Of a DNA stretch of 64,000 nucleotides, positions 42,021 through 52,437 are shown in pieces (the first letter of the stretch is position 1; every line of letters begins with the position of its first letter). This DNA is from an uncultured bacterium (lineage in GTDB: Bacteria > Bacillota > Clostridia > Lachnospirales > Lachnospiraceae). A model generated the notes under the pieces. That model worked only from the letters and a program-made list of their open reading frames with translations, ran no database searches and was not told the origin of the DNA. The DNA is taken from NCBI GenBank assembly GCA_947643595.1, contig CANRWP010000012.1, forward strand, positions 1 to 64,000, in the 5' to 3' direction. The position numbers and the translations under genes were made by a program.

Positions 42021-44665
42021 GCTTCCCGCAGCCTCTCCACGATACTTTTCTTCCGTATGCTGTGCCAGGCGAAAACCGGCACCAGCACAGCCACTGTTCC
42101 GAGCACCGGCAGCATGATCACAAAGGGCAGTATCTGAAAGCGGTACTCAAAAAACGCCACCAGATCACCAAGTGCTCCCAAAATAACGAAGGACAGCGCA
42201 CTTCCCAATACAAAGCCGGCCGTGCCCGAGACTGCCACATAGCTGATCCCCTCGCAGATCAGCATTTTCTGCAGCTGGCCGTTTGTCATCCCGATGCTCT
42301 GCAGCATGGCAAACTCCCGCTTTCTCGAAAGGATCTGCGTGATCATCGCGTTGCTGAAGTTCAAAATGCCCACCAGAACGACCACCGTGGATAGCGTGAT
42401 ACCGATCAGGGCGACCATCGCCGTCATATTCTCAAACTCTTTCCGCAGCGCCTCCTTTGTCACATAACCCATCTTTCCGTTCTGCTCCGTATAGGATCTG
42501 AGCGCCTCCTCAAACGCCTCCTGTTTCTCTTCCGCCACCCGGTAGGACACTGCAAAAAGCTGCGCGTTGTCGTCGTTTTCCTCAAATTCCTGCGGCGGCA
42601 GTATCACATTGAAATCGTTCGCCGCATACGTGTGGATATCCATGCTGTAGGGGATCTCCACGATCGCCATCACTTCGTACTCCTGTTTCTCCAGATCATC
42701 GTACGCCATATCCACGACCACCCCCGACGCATCCCGTATCTCGCGGGACACGGATCCCTCCGTGAACCTCTCCACCGTCACGGCATCCCCCGGATGGTAG
42801 ACATGCTCATCTGCAGGCACCTTCTCCAACCCGTTGATCGGCGTGAGCAGCACATACCCGCCCTCCATGAACCGGTCGATATCAAGCCTTCCGTCCAGCA
42901 CCGTCATACAGGAAAGTAATTCCCTGTCGTACCCGTAAAATATTCCGCCAAATTCTTTTTCTCCCTGTAGTTTCCTCTCAAGCTCCTCCACAAAATGCGG
43001 ATCCTGCCGCAGTTTTCCTTCCTCCTTCAGCCTGTTCAGCTGAACCTGCGCCTTCTCATCGATCTCCACAAAGGACCGGAAGCGCAGCCACATCTCAGCC
43101 CTCTCCTCAATGCCCTCCTGCGCATCCGCCAGCGCCAGAAATTCTGGATCCACGCTGAGCTCGCCGTCCCGTAGAGAACCCGACGTGATATTGACATGCC
43201 CCAGCAGAAAATCCCCGGCGATCCGCTGTTCCACATACCGGTCAACCCGGAAACTCCCCACCGCAGTCATGACAATGGTTAAAAAGATGATACTTAAGGA
43301 CATCGCCGAGATGACGACAACGACAGTGCTCCTGTTTCTGCTCAGGTCGGAGAGCGCCATGGAAACCGCGCCAAAGGCGCCTCCGTCTTTCCTTTTTTTC
43401 TTCCTTCTTCTACGCGCCGCTCTCCCTGAGCCGTCCGGTTCCGCATACCGGAGCGCTTCGACCGGTGATACGCTGCCCGCGATCTTCCCGGGTTTTCTGC
43501 TGCTCAGACAGACGGTCAGCGCGGAAAACAGGGCGCCGGACACAAAGATCCAGGGATGAAATTCCAGGGAGGCCTTGATCTCCCCGTAATCTCCGATCCG
43601 AAGCATAAAAGGAAACAGCAGCCTTCCGATCCCGAAACCGATAAAAAGTCCGACAGGGATCCCGATCACGGACAACAGAACCGCCTGTCGCCTCACCATC
43701 CTGCGGATCTGCCTCTCTGTCGTGCCGATGGTTTTTAACAGCCCATAAAAACGGATATCATTTACAACGGATATCTGGAAAATATTGTAGATGATCAGAT
43801 AGCCGGTGAGCAGGATCACGATGACAGCGCCAAGCAAGATCAGCACAGTCAGAGGATCCGCCGCTGCCATGCGGCTTTCCATATACGCCCAGTTTACTCC
43901 GTAAGCCACCTCCGTATCCGGCTCATAGCCAGCATTTGCGATCGCCGTCCTGACCTTCCCCTCCAGATCGGAAGTATCTTCAAAATACAGATTGCCTGCG
44001 ATCAATCCCATGCCTGCGTCCTCCGGGTGCTCCTCCTTCCATCTCACGAAATCCTCATCCGTCAGAGAGCCTTTTAACGCTTTCCAAAAGCATTCCGACA
44101 CAAAGAGCTCGCTGGCGTGGGCGATGGAATCTCCCTGATAAAAACCGCACAGGGTAAACTCCTTTTCTATCTCCTCCCCCATAAACGAAAAACAGATCGG
44201 AATCTTTGCCCCCAGCTCACAGGGCTCCCCCAGTTCTTCCAATACAAACGTATCCGCAATGATCTCATCCGCTGCTTCCGGCATCCGCCCCTCCTCCAGC
44301 GTGATGAACATACCCTCGAGAACACTCTGCTCCGGCGTATAGCGGATCTCCGCCTGCCGCTTTACGATATTGTCCGCTATACCGATAAGAATAGTATAGC
44401 TGCTTCCCCTTACGGACGGATCCTCGCACACTTTTTCATACTGCTCCCCTGTAACCGCCTTCAGCCCCGCATGGTACCTTCCGCCCACCTCCCGCATGGT
44501 GCTCTCCTGGATCGCCTGCATTGCGCCGCCCGTCATGGAGAAGACCGCCGTGAACAAAATGCCGGTAAGCGCGATGGCGGCCACCGCAAAAATATTCCGC
44601 ATCCGGTTATTCCGAAGGCTTCTGTCCGACAGCCTGCGGACGGATGCGCCGTTATTGTTTCTCAT
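42011..44665 (-). CDS. FtsX-family ABC transporter permease
   Basis: 884 residues. N-terminal membrane helix (about 25-48), large extracytoplasmic region, three FtsX helices (about 275-385), a cytoplasmic linker with KPGKIAGSVSPVEALRYAE, a second helix (about 445-465), a second large extracytoplasmic region, and a final FtsX helix bundle (about 755-870). This two-FtsX plan is that of peptide-antibiotic and lipoprotein exporters. Overlaps the ATPase gene by 4 bases. Together with the upstream response regulator and kinase it forms an antimicrobial-peptide-type detoxification module. Confidence 0.92.
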   Translation of the reverse strand: MRNNNGASVRRLSDRSLRNNRMRNIFAVAAIALTGILFTAVFSMTGGAMQAIQESTMREVGGRYHAGLKAVTGEQYEKVCEDPSVRGSSYTILIGIADNIVKRQAEIRYTPEQSVLEGMFITLEEGRMPEAADEIIADTFVLEELGEPCELGAKIPICFSFMGEEIEKEFTLCGFYQGDSIAHASELFVSECFWKALKGSLTDEDFVRWKEEHPEDAGMGLIAGNLYFEDTSDLEGKVRTAIANAGYEPDTEVAYGVNWAYMESRMAAADPLTVLILLGAVIVILLTGYLIIYNIFQISVVNDIRFYGLLKTIGTTERQIRRMVRRQAVLLSVIGIPVGLFIGFGIGRLLFPFMLRIGDYGEIKASLEFHPWIFVSGALFSALTVCLSSRKPGKIAGSVSPVEALRYAEPDGSGRAARRRRKKKRKDGGAFGAVSMALSDLSRNRSTVVVVISAMSLSIIFLTIVMTAVGSFRVDRYVEQRIAGDFLLGHVNITSGSLRDGELSVDPEFLALADAQEGIEERAEMWLRFRSFVEIDEKAQVQLNRLKEEGKLRQDPHFVEELERKLQGEKEFGGIFYGYDRELLSCMTVLDGRLDIDRFMEGGYVLLTPINGLEKVPADEHVYHPGDAVTVERFTEGSVSREIRDASGVVVDMAYDDLEKQEYEVMAIVEIPYSMDIHTYAANDFNVILPPQEFEENDDNAQLFAVSYRVAEEKQEAFEEALRSYTEQNGKMGYVTKEALRKEFENMTAMVALIGITLSTVVVLVGILNFSNAMITQILSRKREFAMLQSIGMTNGQLQKMLICEGISYVAVSGTAGFVLGSALSFVILGALGDLVAFFEYRFQILPFVIMLPVLGTVAVLVPVFAWHSIRKKSIVERLREAHS

Positions 44666-45411
44666 ACGCGCACCTCCCCCGCCGTCTCACCTTCTTCCTC
44701 CGTCCGGAAAACAGCCTTTTTTATCGCGATATCTCCGTTTCTGTGATCGTTTACGATCCTGCCGTCCTCGATGCGGATGATCCGGTCGGAAAGCTGCGCC
44801 AGCGCCTCATTGTGGGTGATCATCACGACGGTCTGGTGAAACTGCTCGCTTGAAAGTTTCAAAAGTCCAAGCACCTCCTGCGTCGTCCTGCTGTCCAGAT
44901 TTCCGGTCGGCTCGTCGGCTAAAATGATCGCCGGCTTCGTCACCAGAGCGCGGGCGATAGCTGCCCTCTGCTGCTGCCCGCCGGAGAGCTGTCCCGGCAG
45001 ATCGTCCAGTTTGCTCTTAAGGCCCAGCGTGCAGACGATCTGCTCCATAAAAGCCTTATCCGGCGCCCTCCCGTCCAGCTCCATCGGCAGAACGATATTC
45101 TCGTAGACGCTCAGGATCGGCACCAGATTATAGCTCTGGAAGATAAAGCCGATCCTCCGCCTGCGAAAGATCGTCAGATCGTTCGCATTCAACTCAAAGA
45201 TCTTTTTTCCCGCCACTGTCACCATCCCGGAGGTGGCATAGTCCAGCCCTCCCAGCATGTGCAGCAACGTGGATTTTCCGGAGCCGGAAGTCCCCACCAC
45301 CGCGGTGAACTCCCCCTCCTCTATGCTCAGATCCACGCCGTCCAAAGCTTTGACCTGAACGTCGCCCTCGCCGTAATATTTTTTGAGATTTTTGGTTTCG
45401 AGTATTTTCAT
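44662..45411 (-). CDS. ABC transporter ATPase (MacB/BceA type)
   Basis: 249 residues. Walker [16 protein letters not shown]-loop [18 protein letters not shown], signature [15 protein letters not shown], Walker [16 protein letters not shown]. Typical of LolD/MacB/BceA ATPases that pair with FtsX permeases. AAAGGAGGATTCC precedes the ATG at 45411; the frame is open 17 codons upstream. Separated from the sensor kinase gene by 215 bases that hold a candidate regulator site and promoter. Confidence 0.95.
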   Translation of the reverse strand: MKILETKNLKKYYGEGDVQVKALDGVDLSIEEGEFTAVVGTSGSGKSTLLHMLGGLDYATSGMVTVAGKKIFELNANDLTIFRRRRIGFIFQSYNLVPILSVYENIVLPMELDGRAPDKAFMEQIVCTLGLKSKLDDLPGQLSGGQQQRAAIARALVTKPAIILADEPTGNLDSRTTQEVLGLLKLSSEQFHQTVVMITHNEALAQLSDRIIRIEDGRIVNDHRNGDIAIKKAVFRTEEEGETAGEVRV

Positions 45412-45582
45412 GGAATCCTCCTTTTTCAGTCCTGCATATACCCTGCATTTAGTTAAAGCCATAGCCTTTCCCTACGGAAAGACATGCTGCGCTCCAACTG
45501 ATCAACACAATCCCCGTTTGCCTTATATCTTAATTTTACCAGATACATCTTACAGCATCCTGACAGGACGGCGAAAAAGATG

Positions 45583-45596
45583 TGACAATTTTGTCA
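45583..45596 (-). promoter_or_regulatory. Candidate BceR-type operator upstream of the ABC genes
   Basis: TGACAATTTTGTCA is a perfect dyad and fits the T-N-ACA-N4-TGT-N-A form known for BceR-like response regulators. A -10-like TAAAAT lies at 45538-45533 on the minus strand, about 55 bases downstream of the dyad centre. This placement suits activation by the response regulator coded at 46622-47311. Confidence 0.5.
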
Positions 45597-45626
45597 GAAA
45601 AATACCCAACCTTGATCCGGCAAATT

Positions 45627-46622
45627 TTACACAATAGCGGAAATCTGCCCAGGCTCATTCAGCAAAAACAGCGAAAACCTGCTGCCTGCACCCGCTTCGG
45701 AGGACACGGTGATATACCCCTTCTCGCACCGGAGTATCAGCTGCGCAAGGTACAGTCCCAGACCGCTCCCCTCCTGCTGTTCCACCTTCCTCCCGCGGTA
45801 GAAACGCCGAAAGATAAGATTGAACTCACTCTCCGGAATACCGATGCCCTCGTCCGCGATCGTGACTTTCGCATATATTTCCAGTCTTTCCAGCGTAATT
45901 TTTATACTGCTGTTTTCGGGGGAGTATTTGACGGCGTTCTCCAGAATATTTGTCATCGCCTCCGCCGTCCACTTCGGATTATGCCAGAGCTTCACATCCC
46001 GAAATTCCTCTGTGATCAGTTCGATTTTTTTCGCGGATGCCTGCGCATAGACGGAGCCGACCGCCCTCGCGACAGTTTCTTTGATTCCGGTATATCCGGC
46101 CTCAAAACAGATCATACCGTTCTCCAGCCGGGAAGCCTTCAGCAGATCCGCCATCAGCCACTGCAGTTTATTCGCCTGATTTTTGGTCCGCACAAGAAAC
46201 TCTATCCTGCGCGCCTCTTCCAGGGAGGGATCCTGCAGCAGCTCCGTGTTCATGATGATATTGGCAAGCGGTGTCTTTAGCTGATGAGAGAGATCCGAGA
46301 TCAATTCCATGACCTGATCCTTCTCCTCCCCCGCCCGCTTCTGCTTGAACCGTGCGGACGCCAGAATGCGCTGCAGCTCACTGACGATCCGGGATTCCCT
46401 TGTCTCCAGCGTGTCGGGATAAGGCGGGTGTATACCGCCGTCTTTCTCCTCGCTGTCCTGGAAGCTGTCCAGAATTCTATCCATCTTTTTCCACTGGCGC
46501 AGAAAATAGACCGTCTCCAGAAAAATCACGGCAAAACATGCCAAAAGGCACAGGCAGAGAACTACTATCACACTGCCTGAAGCTATCCGCTTATCTGCCG
46601 CCAAAAGCATTCCCGTCCCCAT
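45627..46622 (-). CDS. Sensor histidine kinase
   Basis: 331 residues. One clear membrane helix (about 15-40), no sizeable extracellular sensor, dimerisation helix with phosphoacceptor H113 in SDLSHQLKTPLANI, then N-box NILENAVKYSP, G1 DEGIGIPESE and G2 GSGLGLYLAQ. The small sensor suggests that it detects stress inside the membrane or through its partner ABC permease. The ATG overlaps the stop of the response regulator by one base (TGATG). Confidence 0.92.
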   Translation of the reverse strand: MGTGMLLAADKRIASGSVIVVLCLCLLACFAVIFLETVYFLRQWKKMDRILDSFQDSEEKDGGIHPPYPDTLETRESRIVSELQRILASARFKQKRAGEEKDQVMELISDLSHQLKTPLANIIMNTELLQDPSLEEARRIEFLVRTKNQANKLQWLMADLLKASRLENGMICFEAGYTGIKETVARAVGSVYAQASAKKIELITEEFRDVKLWHNPKWTAEAMTNILENAVKYSPENSSIKITLERLEIYAKVTIADEGIGIPESEFNLIFRRFYRGRKVEQQEGSGLGLYLAQLILRCEKGYITVSSEAGAGSRFSLFLLNEPGQISAIV

Positions 46623-47311
46623 CAGCCTTCCTCCCACAGATAACCGATCCCCTGGATCGTTCGGATATGATCCCCGCCCAGCTTCTTGCGCAGACGGCTC
46701 ACATTGACGGAGAGCGTATTTTCCTCCACATAATTCCCGCCCTCATCCCAGACATGCCCTAAAATCTGTTCCTTCAGGAGCGCCTGATCTTTGTGCTCCA
46801 TAAAATACTGCAAAAGCCGAAACTCCGTCATGCTCAGATCCAGCTCCCTCCCGCCGCAGGATGCGCGGAATGTTTTTAGATCCAACACGATATCCCCTGA
46901 GACGACTGTGCGGGCGGACACCCGATCCGTTCCCCCGTCCGCTGCCAGCCGGCGCAGGATATTCTGCAGTCTGACCTTCAGGACCGCCACCGAGAATGGT
47001 TTGGTGATATAATCGTCGGCGCCGCTTGTCAGTCCCATGATCTCATCCGTCTCCAGATCTCTCGCCGTCAGCATCACGACAGCGCACTTCTCTCCCGCTC
47101 CGGGCAGGCTCCGTATCTTTTGGCAGAGCGAGATGCCATCCCCGTCCGGCAGGTTCAGATCGAGGATCACCGCGCCGGGACGCTCTCTCTCAAAGAGCGC
47201 GTACCCCTCCTGAAACGTCCCCGCGCCCAACGTCTCATATCCTTCCTGTTCCAGCGCGAAACGGATGCCGCTGTTTAATCCCGTGTCGTCCTCTATGATC
47301 AGTATTTTCAT
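46622..47311 (-). CDS. OmpR-family response regulator
   Basis: 229 residues. Receiver domain with acidic pocket E7-D8-D9, phosphoacceptor D51 (LDLNLPDGDG) and K near 107 (ITKPF), then a winged-helix DNA-binding domain (about 130-229) with DKDQALLKEQILGHVW-like and NVSRLRKKLGGDHIRTIQGIGYLW blocks. Partner of the kinase coded next. GGGAGAAAACGT precedes the ATG. Confidence 0.95.
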   Translation of the reverse strand: MKILIIEDDTGLNSGIRFALEQEGYETLGAGTFQEGYALFERERPGAVILDLNLPDGDGISLCQKIRSLPGAGEKCAVVMLTARDLETDEIMGLTSGADDYITKPFSVAVLKVRLQNILRRLAADGGTDRVSARTVVSGDIVLDLKTFRASCGGRELDLSMTEFRLLQYFMEHKDQALLKEQILGHVWDEGGNYVEENTLSVNVSRLRKKLGGDHIRTIQGIGYLWEEG

Positions 47312-47462
47312 ACGTTTTCTCCCTCATCCTTCCCCGAAATATTCCATCAGTTTTTTATACTCATCCTATGGGGACAAACAGGTGTCCGTCAGATAACCCA
47401 TAGCCGCCCCACTCGTTTGTTGCCTTCCTGAAAAGGATGAATTTTCCAGAAATGATAAAGAA

Positions 47463-47479
47463 GCTGCCCTCTGGGCAGC
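47463..47479 (-). terminator. Hairpin after the carbonic anhydrase gene
   Basis: GCTGCCC (47463-47469) and GGGCAGC (47473-47479) with a 3-base loop. On the minus strand a T-rich stretch (TTCTTTATC) follows. It lies about 65 bases past the carbonic anhydrase stop. The 233-base gap around it holds no other gene. Confidence 0.6.
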
Positions 47480-47544
47480 CTCTGTATTTATTTCGCTTGT
47501 GCATTGAAAATAAGGTTTCCTGTAAAAGTTTAAAGAATCTCAGG

Positions 47545-48111
47545 TCAGTCCAAAAATTCTACCTCACCGCTGTCGATATGGTAAAGGGCTCCGCACACCG
47601 TAAGCTCACCTTTCTCTACCAGTTCTTTCAGACTCTCCCGGATCGCCGCCACACTGTTTCTCACATTCAGGCAGCTGGCTTTGGTCGGATCTTTTTCTTC
47701 GCCGATCGCCTTTTTGATCTCATCGGTTATGTATTTCACAAAACCACCGGGATCGCTGCTCACCGCTGCCCCCACTGCACCGCAGTTTGTATGGCCAAGC
47801 ACCACTGCCAGCTTCGTTCCGAGATGTTCCGTCGCATACTCAACGCTGCCCATCTGATGATTGTCCATCACATTTCCCGCCACACGAATCGTAAACAGCT
47901 CACCGATTCCCGCGGAAAAGATGCTCTCCGGAATCACTCTTGAATCCGAACAGGTAATCACGGTCGCATAAGGACTCTGACCGTTTTCACAGGTATACTG
48001 CCTGATCGCGGGAGAAACATCCCCCGGGTTTGTTGCTGCCGCCAGATAACGCTGATTCCCGCTTTTCAGCTTTTCAAGCGCTTCCGCCGCGGATAAATTT
48101 TGATGACTCAT
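47545..48111 (-). CDS. Beta-class carbonic anhydrase
   Basis: 188 residues. Zinc ligands C54, H107 and C110 with the catalytic D56-x-R58 dyad (TCSDSRV, GHTNCGAV). Converts CO2 and water to bicarbonate, probably to feed carboxylases. GGAGGAAACGCATT precedes the ATG at 48111; 19 further codons are open upstream without support. Monocistronic. Confidence 0.94.
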   Translation of the reverse strand: MSHQNLSAAEALEKLKSGNQRYLAAATNPGDVSPAIRQYTCENGQSPYATVITCSDSRVIPESIFSAGIGELFTIRVAGNVMDNHQMGSVEYATEHLGTKLAVVLGHTNCGAVGAAVSSDPGGFVKYITDEIKKAIGEEKDPTKASCLNVRNSVAAIRESLKELVEKGELTVCGALYHIDSGEVEFLD

Positions 48112-48295
48112 AATGCGTTTCCTCCATTTCTTATCCTGCACCGGCCACATCTGCCGCCTGCCCGGCACAGTCGTCCATTTATCGTAATTTCAGTATAAAA
48201 CATCTGCCCTGATGATGCAACCCGGAAATAACTGTTCCACGGCATGCAATACCTGTTTCAGAATCATTTCTCAAGACCGCATCTGCAACTGCCTC

Positions 48296-48730
48296 TCATT
48301 CAACCACTGCCACCTCGGAATTACCTTCTCTCGCCTGCTCCATCGCCGCATTCACCAGCTTATAAAAGTGTTCTCCGGAACTCGTCGCTCCAGTGACGGC
48401 ATCCACCGCCTCGATATCCTGAGACTCCAGCAGTCTGCTTCCATACAGGCGGGTATATTCATTCGGATAAGTTCCTGATACCGGCTTCATATTTTCCATA
48501 TAGGCGTTATCCCAGGCTTTGATAAAACCGCTCGGATTTTTCGCGTTGAATTCTATCGAAACAATCTTATCATTCTTTACAAAAATACATACATACTCTT
48601 TCCACCCGTAATCATACTCTTTCATTTCCGCTGTATAATAACCGTTTTTCATTCCCTTTTCACTGCCGCATCCTGCCAGGCAAAGACTCAAAATCACCGC
48701 GGACAATAACATGATCTTTTTCTTCCACAT
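48296..48730 (-). CDS. FMN-binding lipoprotein with flavinylation motif
   Basis: 144 residues. Lipobox LAGC with C21; the rest is an FMN_bind-type domain. D110-AVTGAT-116 matches the motif in which ApbE attaches FMN to the threonine (here T116). A membrane-anchored, covalently flavinylated protein on the outer face could pass electrons to extracellular acceptors or act as a redox sensor. Follows the chemoreceptor gene by 15 bases on the same strand, so both are probably on one mRNA. GGAGGAGGACGGAAG precedes the ATG. Confidence 0.82.
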   Translation of the reverse strand: MWKKKIMLLSAVILSLCLAGCGSEKGMKNGYYTAEMKEYDYGWKEYVCIFVKNDKIVSIEFNAKNPSGFIKAWDNAYMENMKPVSGTYPNEYTRLYGSRLLESQDIEAVDAVTGATSSGEHFYKLVNAAMEQAREGNSEVAVVE

Positions 48731-48745
48731 CTTCCGTCCTCCTCC

Positions 48746-50713
48746 TTACACATTCCTGATCCTTACTTGGGATACCAGCTCTGTCAGCATCTGTGCCTGT
48801 CTTGTGAAATCTTCACAGGCGGCGTTTGTCTGTCTCGCCGTATCCGCATTGCCTCCCGCAATCTGATCCACCGCTTCCAGATCCGATTTCACATCCTCCG
48901 CCGCCGCCTTCTGTTCCACAATAACCTGCTCCAGATTATCGGTAATTTCCGAAAACCGGGAAGTATTTTCGGCGATCTCAAGGAGGGAAGCCTCCATGGC
49001 CTTCACCGCTTCCACGCCCTTTTGTATTGTATCGGATGTATTTTTGATAATCTTCGTCGTCTGCGCGGAAGCGTTTGCCGACTGTACCGCCAGCTCTCTC
49101 ACTTCCTCCGCCACTACAGCGAAACCTTTTCCCTGCTCCCCGGCTCTCGCCGCCTCGATGGACGCGTTCAGAGACAACAGGTTTGTCTGCGCCGCGATCC
49201 CCTCGATCATGCCGCTGATCTGTCTGATCTCGTCCATGTTGGAACTGATCTCATCCATGTTGGCAATCAGCCCCGCCATCTCCTCATTGCCCTGCGTCAC
49301 CTTGCTGTCCGTCGCGTCGGAACACTCCTTCACCCGCCTTGCGCTGTCAATGATCATCTCAATATTGGACACGATCCGGTTTGTACTTTCGTTCAGACGG
49401 GTTACGGCTTCCATCTGTTCGCCGGAATCCTGCTGCATCTGTTTGGTACGCTCCGCCACCACATCCGTATTCTGCGCTACTTCCCTGGCGGTATCCCGCA
49501 TCGCCTCCATATTGCGGTTCAGGGAATCCGTGATGACCGCCAAAGCTTCTTTCAGCGCCGCGAAATCGCCGCTGTATTCGCCTGTCGTCTGCACCGTGTA
49601 ATTGCCGCCGGATAATTCGCCCAGCACATAACTGATATTGGTGATATAGCTGTTGAGCTGTTCCACGGTCCTTGCCAGGGCTGTGGTAAGCACCTCTATC
49701 TCATCCCCGGTCTCCGCTTTATTTACGGCGGACGCCAGATCTCCCTCCGACAGGGCTTCAATCCGTCCCGTCGCCGCCCTCAGATGCTCTGTCAGCCCCG
49801 ATACCATGCGTGTGATCATCGCCTGCCCGATCAAAAGGACAACCACCGCAAGTACAACTCCCAGTATGGCCGCGGTGACTCCTCTTGTTTTAAATTCTTT
49901 CACCGGGACATCGATCACAAGGGACCAAAGTGTCCCCGGTATCGGAGAATACGCCGCATAATGAGGTGTATTATGTAAAGTGATCTTCTGGGAACCCGTC
50001 TGTCCGCCGATCACTTTCTCATACATGTCCCTGCTCTTCGAGCCGGGATACATATCGTACACATTCACCTTCTTCGCAATGTTCTCTATATCTTTATCCC
50101 CAACGATCTGTCCCTCTTCATTCACGATATAGGCAGCTCCGGTCTCTCCGAGGTTCATATTGCTGAGCACATCATTCAGGATATCATACTTGTAGCTCCC
50201 CACCAGATAATATGCCGTCTCCTCCTCCGTTTTCAAAGGAATTCCCACTGCGAGCTGAATCAGATCATCCTGCATCGCCGGTTCCCCGATCACGATATTT
50301 TCGGTCTCCCGCAGGAACTCATAATATTTCCGATCCGAAATATCCGCCGGGGCATTACCGTATCCTGTATATTTAGCGCCGTCCGTATGGTAAATACCGA
50401 TCCATACGAATTCCACTTTATTTGCCTCTCCTTCCAGAAACGCCTCCATCCCCGGATCTTCCCCATCTGAAGAGAGCATCTCTTTTATTTCCGTACTTTC
50501 GGAGAGCTGGTAGATTCTCTCCGTCAGTAAATGAAGATTGGAGCTCACATTCTGTGACGCGATCTTAACCATAGGCTCTATCGTATTGAGCATCGTATGG
50601 TCTGTAGTGTCAAAACTGGCAGCTACCATAAAAGAAGTGATCAGACATACGATCACAATGGAAACTGCCATAACATAACGTATGATTTTTGTCTTTATGC
50701 TTCCTTCCCTCAT
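48746..50713 (-). CDS. Methyl-accepting chemotaxis protein with Cache sensor
   Basis: 655 residues. Membrane helix about 10-32, extracellular dCache-type domain about 40-270 ([44 protein letters not shown]), membrane helix about 283-305, HAMP about 307-360, and a signalling domain with the hairpin tip [55 protein letters not shown] (about 490-545). Senses a small extracellular ligand and signals to CheA. No other chemotaxis or flagellar gene is in the window. Confidence 0.95.
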   Translation of the reverse strand: MREGSIKTKIIRYVMAVSIVIVCLITSFMVAASFDTTDHTMLNTIEPMVKIASQNVSSNLHLLTERIYQLSESTEIKEMLSSDGEDPGMEAFLEGEANKVEFVWIGIYHTDGAKYTGYGNAPADISDRKYYEFLRETENIVIGEPAMQDDLIQLAVGIPLKTEEETAYYLVGSYKYDILNDVLSNMNLGETGAAYIVNEEGQIVGDKDIENIAKKVNVYDMYPGSKSRDMYEKVIGGQTGSQKITLHNTPHYAAYSPIPGTLWSLVIDVPVKEFKTRGVTAAILGVVLAVVVLLIGQAMITRMVSGLTEHLRAATGRIEALSEGDLASAVNKAETGDEIEVLTTALARTVEQLNSYITNISYVLGELSGGNYTVQTTGEYSGDFAALKEALAVITDSLNRNMEAMRDTAREVAQNTDVVAERTKQMQQDSGEQMEAVTRLNESTNRIVSNIEMIIDSARRVKECSDATDSKVTQGNEEMAGLIANMDEISSNMDEIRQISGMIEGIAAQTNLLSLNASIEAARAGEQGKGFAVVAEEVRELAVQSANASAQTTKIIKNTSDTIQKGVEAVKAMEASLLEIAENTSRFSEITDNLEQVIVEQKAAAEDVKSDLEAVDQIAGGNADTARQTNAACEDFTRQAQMLTELVSQVRIRNV

Positions 50714-50836
50714 CTCTTTAAAGCCTTTCTCATCCTATATTTTCTCCTGCTTCAGACAAACGCAGTACATTCATTTTATCATCTGAAAGACTGTTTTTCA
50801 ATGCATATTTTGCTCTCTGAAAAGCTCTGTGAGATA

Positions 50837-52276
50837 TCAGCTCTCACCGACATCCGACATCATTTTTCCGAGTTTTCTCCTCACATGGATGTAGGCGGGG
50901 ATCAGAAAAACGTCCGCCAGTATCCACGCAAGAGGACTGGCGAGACAGGCTCCGGTGTACCCGAGAGCCGGCACCAAGAAAAGCCCCGCAAGCCCTCTCG
51001 CCACCATCTCACATACCCCCGCCAGAACCGCAAAGGCACTGAAGCCCATCCCCTGTATCATAAACCGGATGATATTGACAAAGGCGAGCGGAATATAAAA
51101 TGCGCTCATGGTGAGCAGCATCTGTCTTGCTCCCTCCACGATCCCTGCGCCGCCCTCATTCACGAACAGGCTCACAAAGTTATCTCCAAAGAAAAACAGC
51201 ACTCCAAAGGCGAGCAGCGCGTATCCGATTCCCAGCACACTGCAGGCGCGCAGTCCCTCTCCCAGCCTTTCCAGCTTCTTTGCCCCCACATTCTGTCCGC
51301 CGTAGGTCGCCATCGTGGAACCCATCGCATCAAAAGGACAGCAGAAAAACATGCTCACCTTACTCGCCGCCGTGGTGGCCGCTACCGCCACAGAGCCGAG
51401 AGAATTCACCGAAGTCTGCAGGATCACACCGCCGATGGCCGTGATCGAGTACTGCAGTCCCATCGGCACACCCATACCGCAGAGCGTTTTCATATGACTG
51501 AAATTCACCTTCCACTCGTCCTTTGTGATCTCCAGAATATCAAATTTCTTCTTCATATAGAACAGACACAGCACACCGGAGATCAGCTGGGACACCACCG
51601 TCGCGACGGCCGCCCCCGCAATTCCCATGCGGAAAGTCAATATGCACAGAAGATCCAGGCCGATATTCAGCACGGAAGAAAGCAGCAAAAACATGAGGGG
51701 CGTCCTGGAATCTCCCATGGAACGTATGATGCCGGACAGCAGATTGTACAGATACGACGCCGGTATCCCCCAGAAAATTATCACGATATAGGTGTAAGCG
51801 TACACAAAAATATCCTCCGGTGTATGCATCAGCATCAGGATATTTCTGCACAACAACACCACCATCGTCGTCATGATCACCGCGAAAACTCCGGACAGCC
51901 ACACGCTGTTCGCAATGAACTGCCGCATACCGGAGTAATCCTTCGCCCCGAATTTATGGGCCACCGGGATCGCAAAACCATTGCAGACGCCCATACAGAA
52001 ACCTATGATCATAAAGTTGATGGAACCCGTGGAACCCACCCCGGCGAGCGCTTTCACGCCCAAAAACTGCCCCACGATGATCGTATCCACCACACTGTAG
52101 AACTGCTGAAATAAAAAGCCAAACAAAAGCGGTACGGCAAATCCCAGAATCAATCTCATGGGGGAACCCGCCGTCATATCTTTCGTCGATACTTTTTGCG
52201 CCCTCTCCCTCACTTCCATGCCGTTTCCTGCGCGCAGACTTCTATTTCTTTTCAAAACAACCGACACTGCACTCAT
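50837..52276 (-). CDS. MATE-family multidrug/Na+ antiporter
   Basis: 479 residues with twelve hydrophobic segments and a MATE N-terminal pattern (GSPMRLILGFAVPLLFGFLFQQFYSVVDTIIVGQFLGVKALAGVG). Exports cationic compounds using Na+ or H+. GGAGGCGATAAAAG precedes the ATG. Divergent from the EIIC-like gene (161 bases). Not close in sequence to the other MATE protein at 53509-54840. Confidence 0.93.
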   Translation of the reverse strand: MSAVSVVLKRNRSLRAGNGMEVRERAQKVSTKDMTAGSPMRLILGFAVPLLFGFLFQQFYSVVDTIIVGQFLGVKALAGVGSTGSINFMIIGFCMGVCNGFAIPVAHKFGAKDYSGMRQFIANSVWLSGVFAVIMTTMVVLLCRNILMLMHTPEDIFVYAYTYIVIIFWGIPASYLYNLLSGIIRSMGDSRTPLMFLLLSSVLNIGLDLLCILTFRMGIAGAAVATVVSQLISGVLCLFYMKKKFDILEITKDEWKVNFSHMKTLCGMGVPMGLQYSITAIGGVILQTSVNSLGSVAVAATTAASKVSMFFCCPFDAMGSTMATYGGQNVGAKKLERLGEGLRACSVLGIGYALLAFGVLFFFGDNFVSLFVNEGGAGIVEGARQMLLTMSAFYIPLAFVNIIRFMIQGMGFSAFAVLAGVCEMVARGLAGLFLVPALGYTGACLASPLAWILADVFLIPAYIHVRRKLGKMMSDVGES

Positions 52277-52437
52277 CTTTTATCGCCTCCGTCTAATACT
52301 CAAAAATCAAATACGAGTATATACACTTTTCCTCCAAAAGAACAGTATCATTTCTCACAAATTTTTCTTGCTTATTCTGCCCTTTTATTGTAATATTCAT
52401 TAGATTAGATCAGGTATGAAAGAAGGAATAAAATATT

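Noticed and set aside
50597-52114. 505-codon open frame on the plus strand
   Set aside because: It is antisense to the MATE gene, with His/Arg/Gln-rich composition and no family pattern.
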